A stretch of 5,572 nt of DNA, taken from positions 1-5,572 of the forward strand of contig DATBDN010000190.1 of the NCBI GenBank assembly GCA_036269895.1, given 5' to 3'. Every line of letters begins with the position of its first letter. The first letter of the stretch is position 1. The DNA comes from DATBDN01 sp036269895 (GTDB lineage: Bacteria; Actinomycetota; Thermoleophilia; Solirubrobacterales; Thermoleophilaceae). Of this stretch, positions 1 through 5,063 are shown piece after piece. The notes below the pieces were generated by a model. That model saw nothing but the letters and a program-made list of their open reading frames with translations, had not been told where the DNA came from and ran no database searches. Both the position numbers and the translations under genes were made by a program.

Positions 1-1
1 G

Positions 2-880
2 AACAACAAGCAGGCGCCGGGCTGGGCTGCGGCCGACGACAAGTTCGACTTCGGGCCCGTCTTCCGCTCTCAGATGATCGAGGCGCGCGTGAAGAAGGGC
101 ATCTCGGGCGGCCACCGGATGACGCTCCAGGGCCTCGTGCAAGCGATGGACGAGCCGGCGACACAAGACTTGCGCGCGGTGGCACTTATGCCGATCCTGC
201 GGCGCGTGCTTGGGCGCCCGCGCGATGCGGACCTGCGCGGCGCGCTCGACCTGTTGTCGCGCTGGGCGGCGGCCGGCGCCCACCGGCGCGACATGAATCG
301 CGACGGCCACGACGAGGACGCGGCGGCGATCACGCTGATGGACGCGTGGTGGCCCCGGCTCGTAAAGGCGGAGTTCGGCGGCATCGGCACGACCGCCTTC
401 GACCGCCTGAGCGCGGTTCTCCGTCCCGACGACGTGCTGCCCGAGGACCTGCCAGAAGCCCCTGACTACGACGACGGCTGGTGGGGCTTCGTCTCGAAGG
501 ATCTGAGGGACCTGGTCGCGCGACGCTCGGTGCGCGGGCGCTGGTCGCGCGTCTACTGCGGCGGTGGTTCTCTCGCGAGCTGCCGCGCGGCGCTGCTCAG
601 TTCCCTGAGCGCCGCGACGAAGGTGAGCGCAGCCTCGCTCTACGGCAAGGGCGACTGCAAGAGCAATCCGGATCCGGCGTGCTCCGACCAGAATCGGCCG
701 ACCGTCGCGAGCGCGGTCACCATGCCCCCGTTCCCGTTCCAGAACCGGCCGACCTTCCAGCAGACAGTCGAGATCACCACGGGCCCGGCGACCCCCGCGG
801 CACCGGTGCCGCGCAAGCGGAGCCGGCAGCCCGCTAGGCAGCGGACGCACCGGCGGACTTCGCCGAACTTCACGGGCTGA
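2..880 (+). CDS. Penicillin acylase family hydrolase, C-terminal part (5'-truncated by window)
   Basis: The reading frame is open from base 2, so the gene begins before the window; 292 residues are visible. The first residues (NNKQAPGW) and the near-terminal PFQNRPTFQQ (visible residues 245-254) match conserved patches that I recognise from the beta chain of penicillin acylases. These are N-terminal-nucleophile amidohydrolases that cleave amide bonds in beta-lactams, acyl-homoserine lactones or related amides after self-processing. The catalytic N-terminal Ser of the beta chain and any signal peptide lie upstream and cannot be checked. A DAWWPRLV segment at 114-121 also fits the family. Four cysteines (186, 194, 219, 227) could form disulfides, consistent with export. 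After the family core ends there is a Pro/Ala stretch and a very basic tail (about 271-286, KR/RR-rich), which is unusual. Substrate cannot be inferred. The gene converges on tRNA-Thr with only 29 bp between them. Confidence 0.9.
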   Translation, partial: NNKQAPGWAAADDKFDFGPVFRSQMIEARVKKGISGGHRMTLQGLVQAMDEPATQDLRAVALMPILRRVLGRPRDADLRGALDLLSRWAAAGAHRRDMNRDGHDEDAAAITLMDAWWPRLVKAEFGGIGTTAFDRLSAVLRPDDVLPEDLPEAPDYDDGWWGFVSKDLRDLVARRSVRGRWSRVYCGGGSLASCRAALLSSLSAATKVSAASLYGKGDCKSNPDPACSDQNRPTVASAVTMPPFPFQNRPTFQQTVEITTGPATPAAPVPRKRSRQPARQRTHRRTSPNFTG

Positions 881-886
881 ACGGGG

Positions 887-904
887 CCGCCAGCCGGAAG
901 GCGG
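887..904. terminator. Weak hairpin between convergent acylase gene and tRNA-Thr
   Basis: CCGCC (887-891) pairs with GGCGG (900-904) across an 8-nt loop. It lies in the short gap between the acylase stop codon and the 3' end of the tRNA, where a shared terminator would be expected. There is no T-run on either side and the stem is only 5 bp, so this is a weak call. Confidence 0.22.
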
Positions 905-909
905 AGAAG

Positions 910-982
910 AGCCCAGTGTCGGACTCGAACCGACGACCCCCTCCTTACCATGGAGGTGCTCTACCAACTGAGCTAACTGGGC
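910..982 (-). tRNA. tRNA-Thr (anticodon GGT)
   Basis: The reverse complement folds as a complete cloverleaf. The acceptor GCCCAGT pairs with ACTGGGC, the D-arm is GCTC/GAGC, the anticodon stem is CCTCC/GGAGG, and the T-arm is GTCGG/CCGAC around TTCGAGT. The seven-base anticodon loop ATGGTAA places GGT at positions 34-36, so it reads ACC and ACU threonine codons. The discriminator base is T (window base 910). CCA is not encoded. It faces the acylase gene and is divergent from the small membrane-protein gene. Confidence 0.97.
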
Positions 983-994
983 GCAGCGAGGTCG

Positions 995-1000
995 AGGTTA
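995..1000 (-). promoter_or_regulatory. Possible -10 box of tRNA-Thr(GGT)
   Basis: On the - strand TAACCT fits the actinobacterial TANNNT consensus. It ends 12 nt before the tRNA 5' end, which would give a leader of about 5 nt. No convincing -35 element was found 16-19 nt upstream, so this rests on position and a loose motif only. Confidence 0.3.
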
Positions 1001-1089
1001 GCGACGCTTCTTGATGCACGGCGTCCAGGGTCTCCCACCCGTTCTCAACCGCTTTCCACCGCTCCACCACCGCCCAGGGAGACGCTGCG

Positions 1090-1116
1090 GCCGATCGATC
1101 GCACCGGGCGATCGGC
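1090..1116. repeat. Inverted repeat in the leader of the small membrane-protein gene
   Basis: GCCGATCG (1090-1097) is exactly repeated in inverse as CGATCGGC (1109-1116) around an 11-nt loop. It ends 6 nt before the Shine-Dalgarno at 1123. It could be an operator palindrome or an mRNA hairpin affecting translation. A shifted alternative pairing (GATCG/CGATC with a 7-nt loop) is also possible. Function is inferred from position only. Confidence 0.45.
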
Positions 1117-1122
1117 AGACGC

Positions 1123-1129
1123 AAGGAGG
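1123..1129 (+). promoter_or_regulatory. Strong ribosome binding site deciding the GTG start at 1138
   Basis: AAGGAGG lies 8 nt before the GTG at 1138, which is ideal spacing. It is the clearest Shine-Dalgarno in the window, and it fixes the start of a short gene that could otherwise be dismissed. Confidence 0.8.
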
Positions 1130-1137
1130 GTCACGCA

Positions 1138-1407
1138 GTGATCAGTCAGAACCACCGAATCAGCAAGGCGCTCGTGGTTGCGATGGCGACCGGCGCGGTC
1201 GCGCCGGCCGGAGCGTCGGCAATGCTCCCGGCGCCCGATCCGCTACCCCCGCGCCCAGTCGTGATTGTCCGCGATCGCTCCGGCTTCGATTGGGGCGACG
1301 CAGGGATCGGCGCTGCGGGAGTGCTCGGGCTGTCGATCCTCGCGGCGGGCGGGATCGTCATCGTCACGCGTCGTGGCCCCCACGGTCCCACGGGCGCAAC
1401 GAGCTGA
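1138..1407 (+). CDS. Small predicted signal-peptide/membrane protein with FDWGDAGIG motif
   Basis: This 89-residue protein starts at GTG 1138 behind a near-perfect ribosome binding site. Residues 1-10 are polar with two basic residues, 11-25 are hydrophobic, and ASA at 26-28 would be a good signal-peptidase I site. A short Pro-rich stretch (about 29-48) follows, then the motif GFDWGDAGIG (49-58), a single hydrophobic helix (about 59-77), and Arg-Arg at 78-79 with a short tail. The expected topology is N-terminus outside, one membrane span, and a basic tail inside. I recall similar FDWGDAGIG-plus-TM ends in small actinobacterial hypothetical proteins, but no function is known to me. The order motif, TM helix, Arg tail resembles C-terminal protein-sorting signals; that is an analogy only. 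It sits between two tRNAs transcribed in the opposite direction, so it is probably monocistronic. The three overlapping reading frames show no such organisation. Confidence 0.75.
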   Translation: MISQNHRISKALVVAMATGAVAPAGASAMLPAPDPLPPRPVVIVRDRSGFDWGDAGIGAAGVLGLSILAAGGIVIVTRRGPHGPTGATS

Positions 1408-1432
1408 GGCAACCGCAATCCCAGGAGTCCAG

Positions 1433-1469
1433 AAGCCAGTCGCCGCCGCACTCGCGGCGGCGACGGCTT
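1433..1469. terminator. Strong hairpin, likely bidirectional terminator
   Basis: An exact 11-bp stem (1439-1449 with 1454-1464) with an ACTC loop is extended by AAGCC/GGCTT (1433-1437 with 1465-1469) across a single bulged A at 1438. That gives 16 pairs in all. It lies between the 3' ends of the + strand small membrane-protein gene and the - strand tRNA-Tyr, exactly where a shared terminator would sit. No U-tract follows on the + strand, which is common in high-GC actinobacteria. Confidence 0.7.
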
Positions 1470-1488
1470 GTCAAGGGACTTTGCTTAG

Positions 1489-1570
1489 TGGGGGGAGCAG
1501 GATTCGAACCTGCGAAGGCATAGCCGCGTGGTTTACAGCCACGTCCATTTGACCGCTCTGGCATCCCCCC
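1489..1570 (-). tRNA. tRNA-Tyr (anticodon GTA)
   Basis: The reverse complement gives acceptor GGGGGGA pairing with TCCCCCC, anticodon stem CGTGG/CCACG with loop CTGTAAA (GTA at 34-36), and T-arm GCAGG/CCTGC around TTCGAAT. The 13-nt region between the anticodon and T stems is a class II long variable arm, as expected of bacterial tRNA-Tyr. The discriminator is A (window base 1489), also typical of tRNA-Tyr. CCA is not encoded. It lies downstream of rpoD on the same strand but has its own promoter-like sequence. Confidence 0.97.
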
Positions 1571-1586
1571 ATGGGTGTGGCAGGCG

Positions 1587-1615
1587 ATTGTAGAGCGGGC
1601 CGTTTACGCCGTCTG
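1587..1615 (-). promoter_or_regulatory. Probable promoter of tRNA-Tyr
   Basis: On the - strand TACAAT (1592-1587) matches the sigma-70 -10 consensus TATAAT at 5 of 6 positions. A weak -35-like CAGACG (1615-1610) lies upstream with a 17-nt spacer. Transcription would start near 1580, about 10 nt before the tRNA. It falls in the 95-bp gap after the rpoD stop codon. No strong terminator was seen there, so the tRNA may also be reached by read-through from rpoD. Confidence 0.5.
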
Positions 1616-1665
1616 GACACGTATCCGTGGGCCTTGAAGCGACCTCGCGTGCTTGGGGCCGCGGG

Positions 1666-2877
1666 TTACGACGCGTCGCGCAGTCGCTGTGCTTCCGGCA
1701 GCGACTCGAGCTTCTTCAGCGTGTTGTTCTCGATCTGGCGGATTCGCTCGCGCGTCACTCCGAACGCGCGGCCCACTTCCTCGAGCGTCCTCGCCTGGTG
1801 GCCGTTCAGCCCGAAGCGCATCTCCATCACTTCGCGCTCGCGCTCGGGCAGCGCCTCGAGTGCCTTCCTCACGTTCTGCCGACGCAGGTTCTCCGATGCC
1901 AGCTCGAACGGCGACTCGGCCGTCTCGTCCTCGACGAAGTCGCCCAGCGACGAGTCCTCGTCCTCGCCGATCGGCTTCTCGAGCGACACCGGCAGCTGCG
2001 CCATCCGCAGGATGTCCTTCACCTCACGGCCGGTCCACTCGAGCTCCTTCGCGATCTCATCCGGCGACGGCTCGCGGCCCATCTCCTGCACGAGTGCGCG
2101 CTCTACGTGGACGACCTTGTTCAGCTTCTCAACCATGTGGACGGGAATGCGGATCGTCCGCGCCTTGTCCGCGATTGCGCGCGTGACCGCCTGGCGGATC
2201 CACCACGTCGCGTACGTCGAGAACTTGTAGCCGCGGCGGTAGTCGAACTTCTCGACCGCGCGAATCAACCCGAGCGACCCTTCCTGGATCAGGTCGAGGA
2301 ACGTCAGCCCGCGGCCGAGGTAGTTCTTCGCGATCGACACGACCAGCCGCAGGTTCGCCTCGATCATCTGCTGCTTCGCGTCCATGTCGCCGCGCTCGAT
2401 GCGCTTCGCGAGCATCACTTCCTGCTCGGCCGTCAACAGGTCGACGCGACCAATCGAGCGCAGGTACAGGCGCAGCGAATCCAGCGACGGCTCGACGGTC
2501 AGGTCGAGCTCGACCTTCTTCGGAACCTGGATCTCTCCGCGTGCGTGCGGTTGCGCGTCCTGCGCGTTCGCGCGCGCCTCCTCTTCGGAGACGATCTCGA
2601 TCCCGTTCTCCAGCAGGTACTGATGCAGGTCGACTACCTGCTCACGCGACGGCTCCACGTCCTCGAGCGGTGCTGCAATCTCCTCCGGCGTCAGGTAACC
2701 GCGGTCGCGACCCTCGACTACGACGTTGCGCAATTCGTCGACTTCAGCGAACGGCATCTCCGTCAGCAGGGCCGTCGTCGCCTCGTTCAGCGAATCGCCG
2801 TCGAGCTCCTGCGCAGCGTCATCTCCCAGCGTCGGATCCGGCTGTACGAGTAGAGCTCCCTCATCCTTCGCAGCCAA
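1666..2877 (-). CDS. rpoD: RNA polymerase principal sigma factor (RpoD/SigA)
   Basis: This 403-residue primary sigma-70 factor binds core RNA polymerase and directs it to housekeeping promoters. Region 1.1 is present (about 41-97, FAEVDELRNVVVEGRDRGYL), marking it as group 1. Region 1.2 is about 129-162. Region 2 (171-242) contains NLRLVVSIAKNYLGRGL, LDLIQEGSLGLIRAVEKFD and YATWWIRQAVTRAI, the core-binding and -10 recognition helices. Region 3 is about 250-325. Region 4 (334-395) has LPEREREVMEMRFGL and the -35-binding helix-turn-helix (363-389, TLEEVGRAFGVTRERIRQIE). The linker between 1.1 and 1.2 is short and there is no long acidic insert as in E. coli. The end (SLPEAQRLRDAS) replaces the more usual LRHP-type ending. 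The start is TTG at 2877, supported by a purine-rich Shine-Dalgarno tract; a later ATG (residue 41) would remove the N-terminal leader but keep region 1.1. The gene is divergent from the cyclohydrolase. Confidence 0.96.
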   Translation of the reverse strand: MAAKDEGALLVQPDPTLGDDAAQELDGDSLNEATTALLTEMPFAEVDELRNVVVEGRDRGYLTPEEIAAPLEDVEPSREQVVDLHQYLLENGIEIVSEEEARANAQDAQPHARGEIQVPKKVELDLTVEPSLDSLRLYLRSIGRVDLLTAEQEVMLAKRIERGDMDAKQQMIEANLRLVVSIAKNYLGRGLTFLDLIQEGSLGLIRAVEKFDYRRGYKFSTYATWWIRQAVTRAIADKARTIRIPVHMVEKLNKVVHVERALVQEMGREPSPDEIAKELEWTGREVKDILRMAQLPVSLEKPIGEDEDSSLGDFVEDETAESPFELASENLRRQNVRKALEALPEREREVMEMRFGLNGHQARTLEEVGRAFGVTRERIRQIENNTLKKLESLPEAQRLRDAS

Positions 2878-2881
2878 CGAA

Positions 2882-2895
2882 TCCCTTCCCCTCCT
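2882..2895 (-). promoter_or_regulatory. Purine-rich ribosome binding tract supporting the rpoD TTG start
   Basis: On the - strand AGGAGG (2895-2890) runs into GGGAAGGGA (2890-2882), followed by 4 nt and then TTG at 2877. The exact AGGAGG is 12 nt from the start, rather far, while AAGGGA is at the closer limit. Either can serve, and together they favour the TTG over the internal ATG. Confidence 0.6.
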
Positions 2896-2982
2896 CTTCG
2901 ACCGGCGTCAACCCGCCCAATCCCCCCAGCGCGTTCCAATCTACAACCGCGTCAAGGTGACAAGGGCTTTCTTTCGGAGGGC

Positions 2983-2988
2983 TATCTT
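2983..2988 (+). promoter_or_regulatory. Possible -10 box for a leaderless GTP cyclohydrolase mRNA
   Basis: TATCTT fits TANNNT and ends 7 nt before the GTG at 2996, so transcription would begin at or next to the start codon. The only Shine-Dalgarno-like run, GGAGGG (2976-2981), is 14 nt from that GTG, too far for normal use. A GTGACA resembling a -35 element (2957-2962) lies 20 nt upstream, a long spacer. Confidence 0.35.
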
Positions 2989-2995
2989 CACGAAC

Positions 2996-4015
2996 GTGGA
3001 CGCGTCGAGAACACCGCTGATCGAGGACGTTCAGTCACGGCGTCCCACCACCCATTTGAGCCTTACGCGCGTTGGGGTAACTGGCGTCGAGAAGGTGGTG
3101 CGAATAGGGGTGGAAGGAACCGAGCCGCAACTCTTCTACGCGACGCTCGAGTGCTTCGTCGACCTCAACCCGCGCCAGAAGGGCGCGCACATGTCGCGCT
3201 TCGAGGAGACGGTCAACGAAGCGATCGAACACGTTGTCCTGACCGAAGCGTTCAAGGCCGAGACGCTTGCGGCGCACATTGCCGAGCTGGTGCGCGACCG
3301 CCAGGAGAGCCTGCGCGCCGAGGTGCACATAACGGCGCGCTACCCCGAGTACAAGGCGACGCCCGCAAGCGGAGTGCCGACACAGGAGATCTACACGCTC
3401 CACGGTTCAGCCGCTGCATCGGACAACGGCACGCGCCGGCTCGTCGGCGTGTCCGCGCAGGGCATGACCGCGTGCCCGTGCGCGCAGGAGATGGTCACAG
3501 CCGCCTCACGCGAGCGCCTGCAGGCCGACGGATTCACCGACGACGAGATTGAGCGCGTCTTCGAGCGCGTCCCCGTCGCGACCCACAACCAGCGCGGCCT
3601 CGGCACTGTCTACGTCGGTTGCCCCGAGACATGCGACCGCGAGATCCACGGCGCGAACCTGCTGCGCATCGTCGAGGAGTCGATGAGCTCGGAGATCTTC
3701 GAGCTGATGAAGCGCCCCGACGAGCTTGCCGTCGTCGAGCGCGCGCACCGGCGCCCGCGCTTCGTAGAGGACTGCGTGCGCGAGCAGATCCGGATGGCGC
3801 TCGAGGAGTTCGCCGACTTCGGCGATGACACGTTCATCATGGGGCGCCAGGAGAACCTGGAGACGATCCACCAGCACAACGTCGTCGCCGAACGAGCAGG
3901 TCTGCTCGGCGAGATGCGCGCCGAGGCCACTGGCGGCGAGCACGCCACCCGCCACGTGACGATGCGCGAGTGGCTCAACGGGTATCCCCCGCCTCAGACA
4001 TCCGTCCACAGCTAG
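2996..4015 (+). CDS. mptA: GTP cyclohydrolase, type IB (MptA/FolE2 family, archaeal-like MptA subtype)
   Basis: This cytosolic enzyme of 339 residues should open the guanine ring of GTP for pterin synthesis. FolE2 makes dihydroneopterin triphosphate for folate; archaeal MptA makes dihydroneopterin 2',3'-cyclic phosphate. Family signatures are clear: EDVQ (10-13), RVGV (25-28), FVDLNPRQKGAHMSRF (54-69), GMTACPCAQE (156-165), ATHNQRG (195-201), EESMSS (227-232), KRPDE (239-243), AHRRPRFVEDCVR (250-262) and ETIHQH (289-294). Likely metal and catalytic positions are Cys160 or Cys162, His197, Glu227 or Glu228 and His292, by analogy with FolE2. The gap from CPC to HNQRG is about 37 residues; as I recall bacterial FolE2 has about 12, while archaeal MptA has a longer gap. 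The start is GTG 2996, the only plausible start just before the conserved EDVQ; upstream codons in frame lie in the rpoD leader. Product chemistry (FolE2-like or MptA-like) cannot be decided from sequence. It probably shares an mRNA with the next gene (44-bp gap). Confidence 0.9.
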   Translation: MDASRTPLIEDVQSRRPTTHLSLTRVGVTGVEKVVRIGVEGTEPQLFYATLECFVDLNPRQKGAHMSRFEETVNEAIEHVVLTEAFKAETLAAHIAELVRDRQESLRAEVHITARYPEYKATPASGVPTQEIYTLHGSAAASDNGTRRLVGVSAQGMTACPCAQEMVTAASRERLQADGFTDDEIERVFERVPVATHNQRGLGTVYVGCPETCDREIHGANLLRIVEESMSSEIFELMKRPDELAVVERAHRRPRFVEDCVREQIRMALEEFADFGDDTFIMGRQENLETIHQHNVVAERAGLLGEMRAEATGGEHATRHVTMREWLNGYPPPQTSVHS

Positions 4016-4059
4016 GTCGCTCACTCCCGTGCTTGCGGGTACGCGCCGATCCCCGACTC

Positions 4060-4500
4060 ATGGCGGACATGAGCCGGGCGAAGGTCAAGCTTTCACAGGA
4101 CGCTGCAATCGTCCTCAGTCTTGCCGGGACGGCCATGCCCTTCGCGCACTCGCGCGAAGACGAGGCCGAGCGCTGGCTCCGGGTGCTGCGGATGCACGGG
4201 CGCGTCGGCGAGGTGCTGCAGGCACTGGGAGTGCCCGAGGCGCCGCTCATGACCCACGCGCGCCCTGCTCCGTCACTGTCCACCGGGCAGCGCGTTGGAG
4301 ATGCGGTGAACGAGATCTGCCGGCGCGCTGTGCGCCTGGCGAACGTGCGCTCGGCGGACCGGGTAGCCACGCTCGACATCCTGTTCGCCGTCCTGGCGAC
4401 GTACGGGCCGGCGTTCGACCGCGCGCTCTACGTCCGCGGGACTTCGCGCGACGAGCTGCTCGAACGGCTGGCTTCGACGCCCGTCCGCGCGCTGCGCTGA
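4060..4500 (+). CDS. Small protein resembling the Clp N-terminal (R) domain, no ATPase
   Basis: The protein has 146 residues from ATG 4060, or 143 from ATG 4069; neither has a clear Shine-Dalgarno. Two helical halves resemble the twin repeats of the ClpA/ClpC N-domain, which binds adaptors and substrates for the Clp protease. The first runs about 10-65 (LSQDAAIVLSLAGTA, ending LQALGVPEAPLM). The second runs about 82-140 (VNEICRRAVRLANVRSADRV, then LDILFAVLATYGPAFDRAL and a TSRDELLERL helix). There are no Walker motifs, so it cannot be a Clp ATPase itself. It could be an adaptor or anti-adaptor, or an unrelated helical protein; the similarity is my recognition of the repeat pattern and is moderate. 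It follows the cyclohydrolase by 44 bp on the same strand and probably shares its transcript. Its 3' end overlaps the 3' end of pgsA on the other strand by 73 bp. Confidence 0.6.
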   Translation: MADMSRAKVKLSQDAAIVLSLAGTAMPFAHSREDEAERWLRVLRMHGRVGEVLQALGVPEAPLMTHARPAPSLSTGQRVGDAVNEICRRAVRLANVRSADRVATLDILFAVLATYGPAFDRALYVRGTSRDELLERLASTPVRALR

Positions 4501-5063
4501 GCGCGCAGGTTCTCGCGCGCCTCTTCGATCTCGCGGCGCACGTTGAGGAAGTAGTCGACGCCTGAGGCGACCGTCGTCAGGACCATCAACCCGACGAGCA
4601 CGTTCACCCAGGTTGCATGCGGATCGTTCGCGGCGATCAGCGCCATCACGGCCACAACCTGGGTGACCGTCTTGATCTTCCCGAGGATCGACGCCGGGAT
4701 GATCGCTCCCTGCTGCGCGGCGGCCACGCGCAGGCTCGAGACGGCGAACTCGCGCGCGATGATCACCATCGCGACCCAGGCGTCCAGCCGGTCGAGGCTG
4801 ACGAGCGCGATCAGCGCGGCGGTGATCAGCATCTTGTCAGCGATCGGGTCCATGACCTTGCCGAATGTGGTGATGGCCTTGCGCGAGCGCGCGATGTATC
4901 CGTCGAGGCCGTCCGTGAGCGCGGCGAGCGCGAACACGATCGCGGCGATCGTGTCGCCGTTCGGGGTGTTCGTCGTCAGCGCGACAACGAGCACGGGCAC
5001 GAGCAGGATGCGCAGGACGGTGAGGACGTTCGGGACGTTGAGCGGGAACAAGCCCCTACGCAC
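4428..5063 (-). CDS. pgsA: CDP-diacylglycerol-glycerol-3-phosphate 3-phosphatidyltransferase
   Basis: This membrane enzyme transfers a phosphatidyl group from CDP-diacylglycerol to glycerol-3-phosphate, the committed step to phosphatidylglycerol. The complete CDP-alcohol phosphotransferase motif is present: D51-x2-D54-G55-x2-A58-R59-x8-G68-x3-D72-x3-D76. NVPNVLTVLRI (9-19) near the N-terminus and IIAREFAVSSLRVAAAQQG further on are typical of PgsA rather than cardiolipin or phosphatidylinositol synthases. Several hydrophobic spans are visible. The polar tail is Arg/Glu-rich, then has a Ser run (SRSSSSSR), and is longer than the core family needs. I chose GTG 5063 (211 residues), which overlaps the end of the upstream gene by 8 nt and suggests translational coupling. 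TTG 5051 is an alternative start that removes four residues. The frame stays open further upstream to an ATG at 5246, but that part is Ser/Arg-rich shadow of the neighbouring gene. Confidence 0.93.
   Translation of the reverse strand: MRRGLFPLNVPNVLTVLRILLVPVLVVALTTNTPNGDTIAAIVFALAALTDGLDGYIARSRKAITTFGKVMDPIADKMLITAALIALVSLDRLDAWVAMVIIAREFAVSSLRVAAAQQGAIIPASILGKIKTVTQVVAVMALIAANDPHATWVNVLVGLMVLTTVASGVDYFLNVRREIEEARENLRAQRSARTGVEASRSSSSSREVPRT

Larger units (their letters stand above)
2878..2995. other. Divergent intergenic region, rpoD and GTP cyclohydrolase
   Basis: This 118-bp spacer must carry control signals for both genes. On the - strand TAGATT (2943-2938) is a possible rpoD -10 box. 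The nearest good -35 (TTGTCA, 2963-2958) is only 14 nt away, too close for a standard promoter. On the + strand TATCTT (2983-2988) could be the -10 box for the cyclohydrolase. I see no strong palindrome or riboswitch fold here. Confidence 0.5.

Noticed and set aside
70..390. - strand frame opposite the penicillin acylase gene
   Set aside because: It is antisense to a recognised gene, with low-complexity Arg/Ser composition.
910..982. tRNA-Thr as an integration (att) site
   Set aside because: No integrase gene, no duplicated tRNA 3' end and no other mobile-element trace is visible in the window.
1041..1080. Pyrimidine-rich stretch with CCACCGC repeats (G-rich on the - strand)
   Set aside because: The repeats are imperfect and short, and the G-runs are only of two bases, too weak to call a quadruplex or a regulatory repeat.
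1011..1523. 170-codon + strand frame over the small membrane-protein gene and into tRNA-Tyr
   Set aside because: It is Arg/Ser/Pro-rich, runs into a tRNA, and lacks a ribosome binding site. The frame at 1138 has the strong site and clear protein architecture.
1627..2853. Long + strand open frame of 408 codons opposite rpoD
   Set aside because: It is antisense to the full-length, motif-complete sigma factor. Its Leu/Arg-rich composition is the usual shadow of a high-GC gene.
2726..2995. Upstream extension of the cyclohydrolase frame into rpoD
   Set aside because: The extra 90 codons are antisense to rpoD or lie in its leader and have no family similarity; the conserved region begins right after GTG 2996.
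3506..4024. - strand frame opposite the GTP cyclohydrolase
   Set aside because: It mirrors the conserved coding region and shows no recognisable domain.
4028..4044. Small hairpin CCCG/CGGG between the cyclohydrolase and Clp-N-like genes
   Set aside because: A 4-bp stem with no T-run is expected by chance in GC-rich DNA and is not evidence of a terminator.
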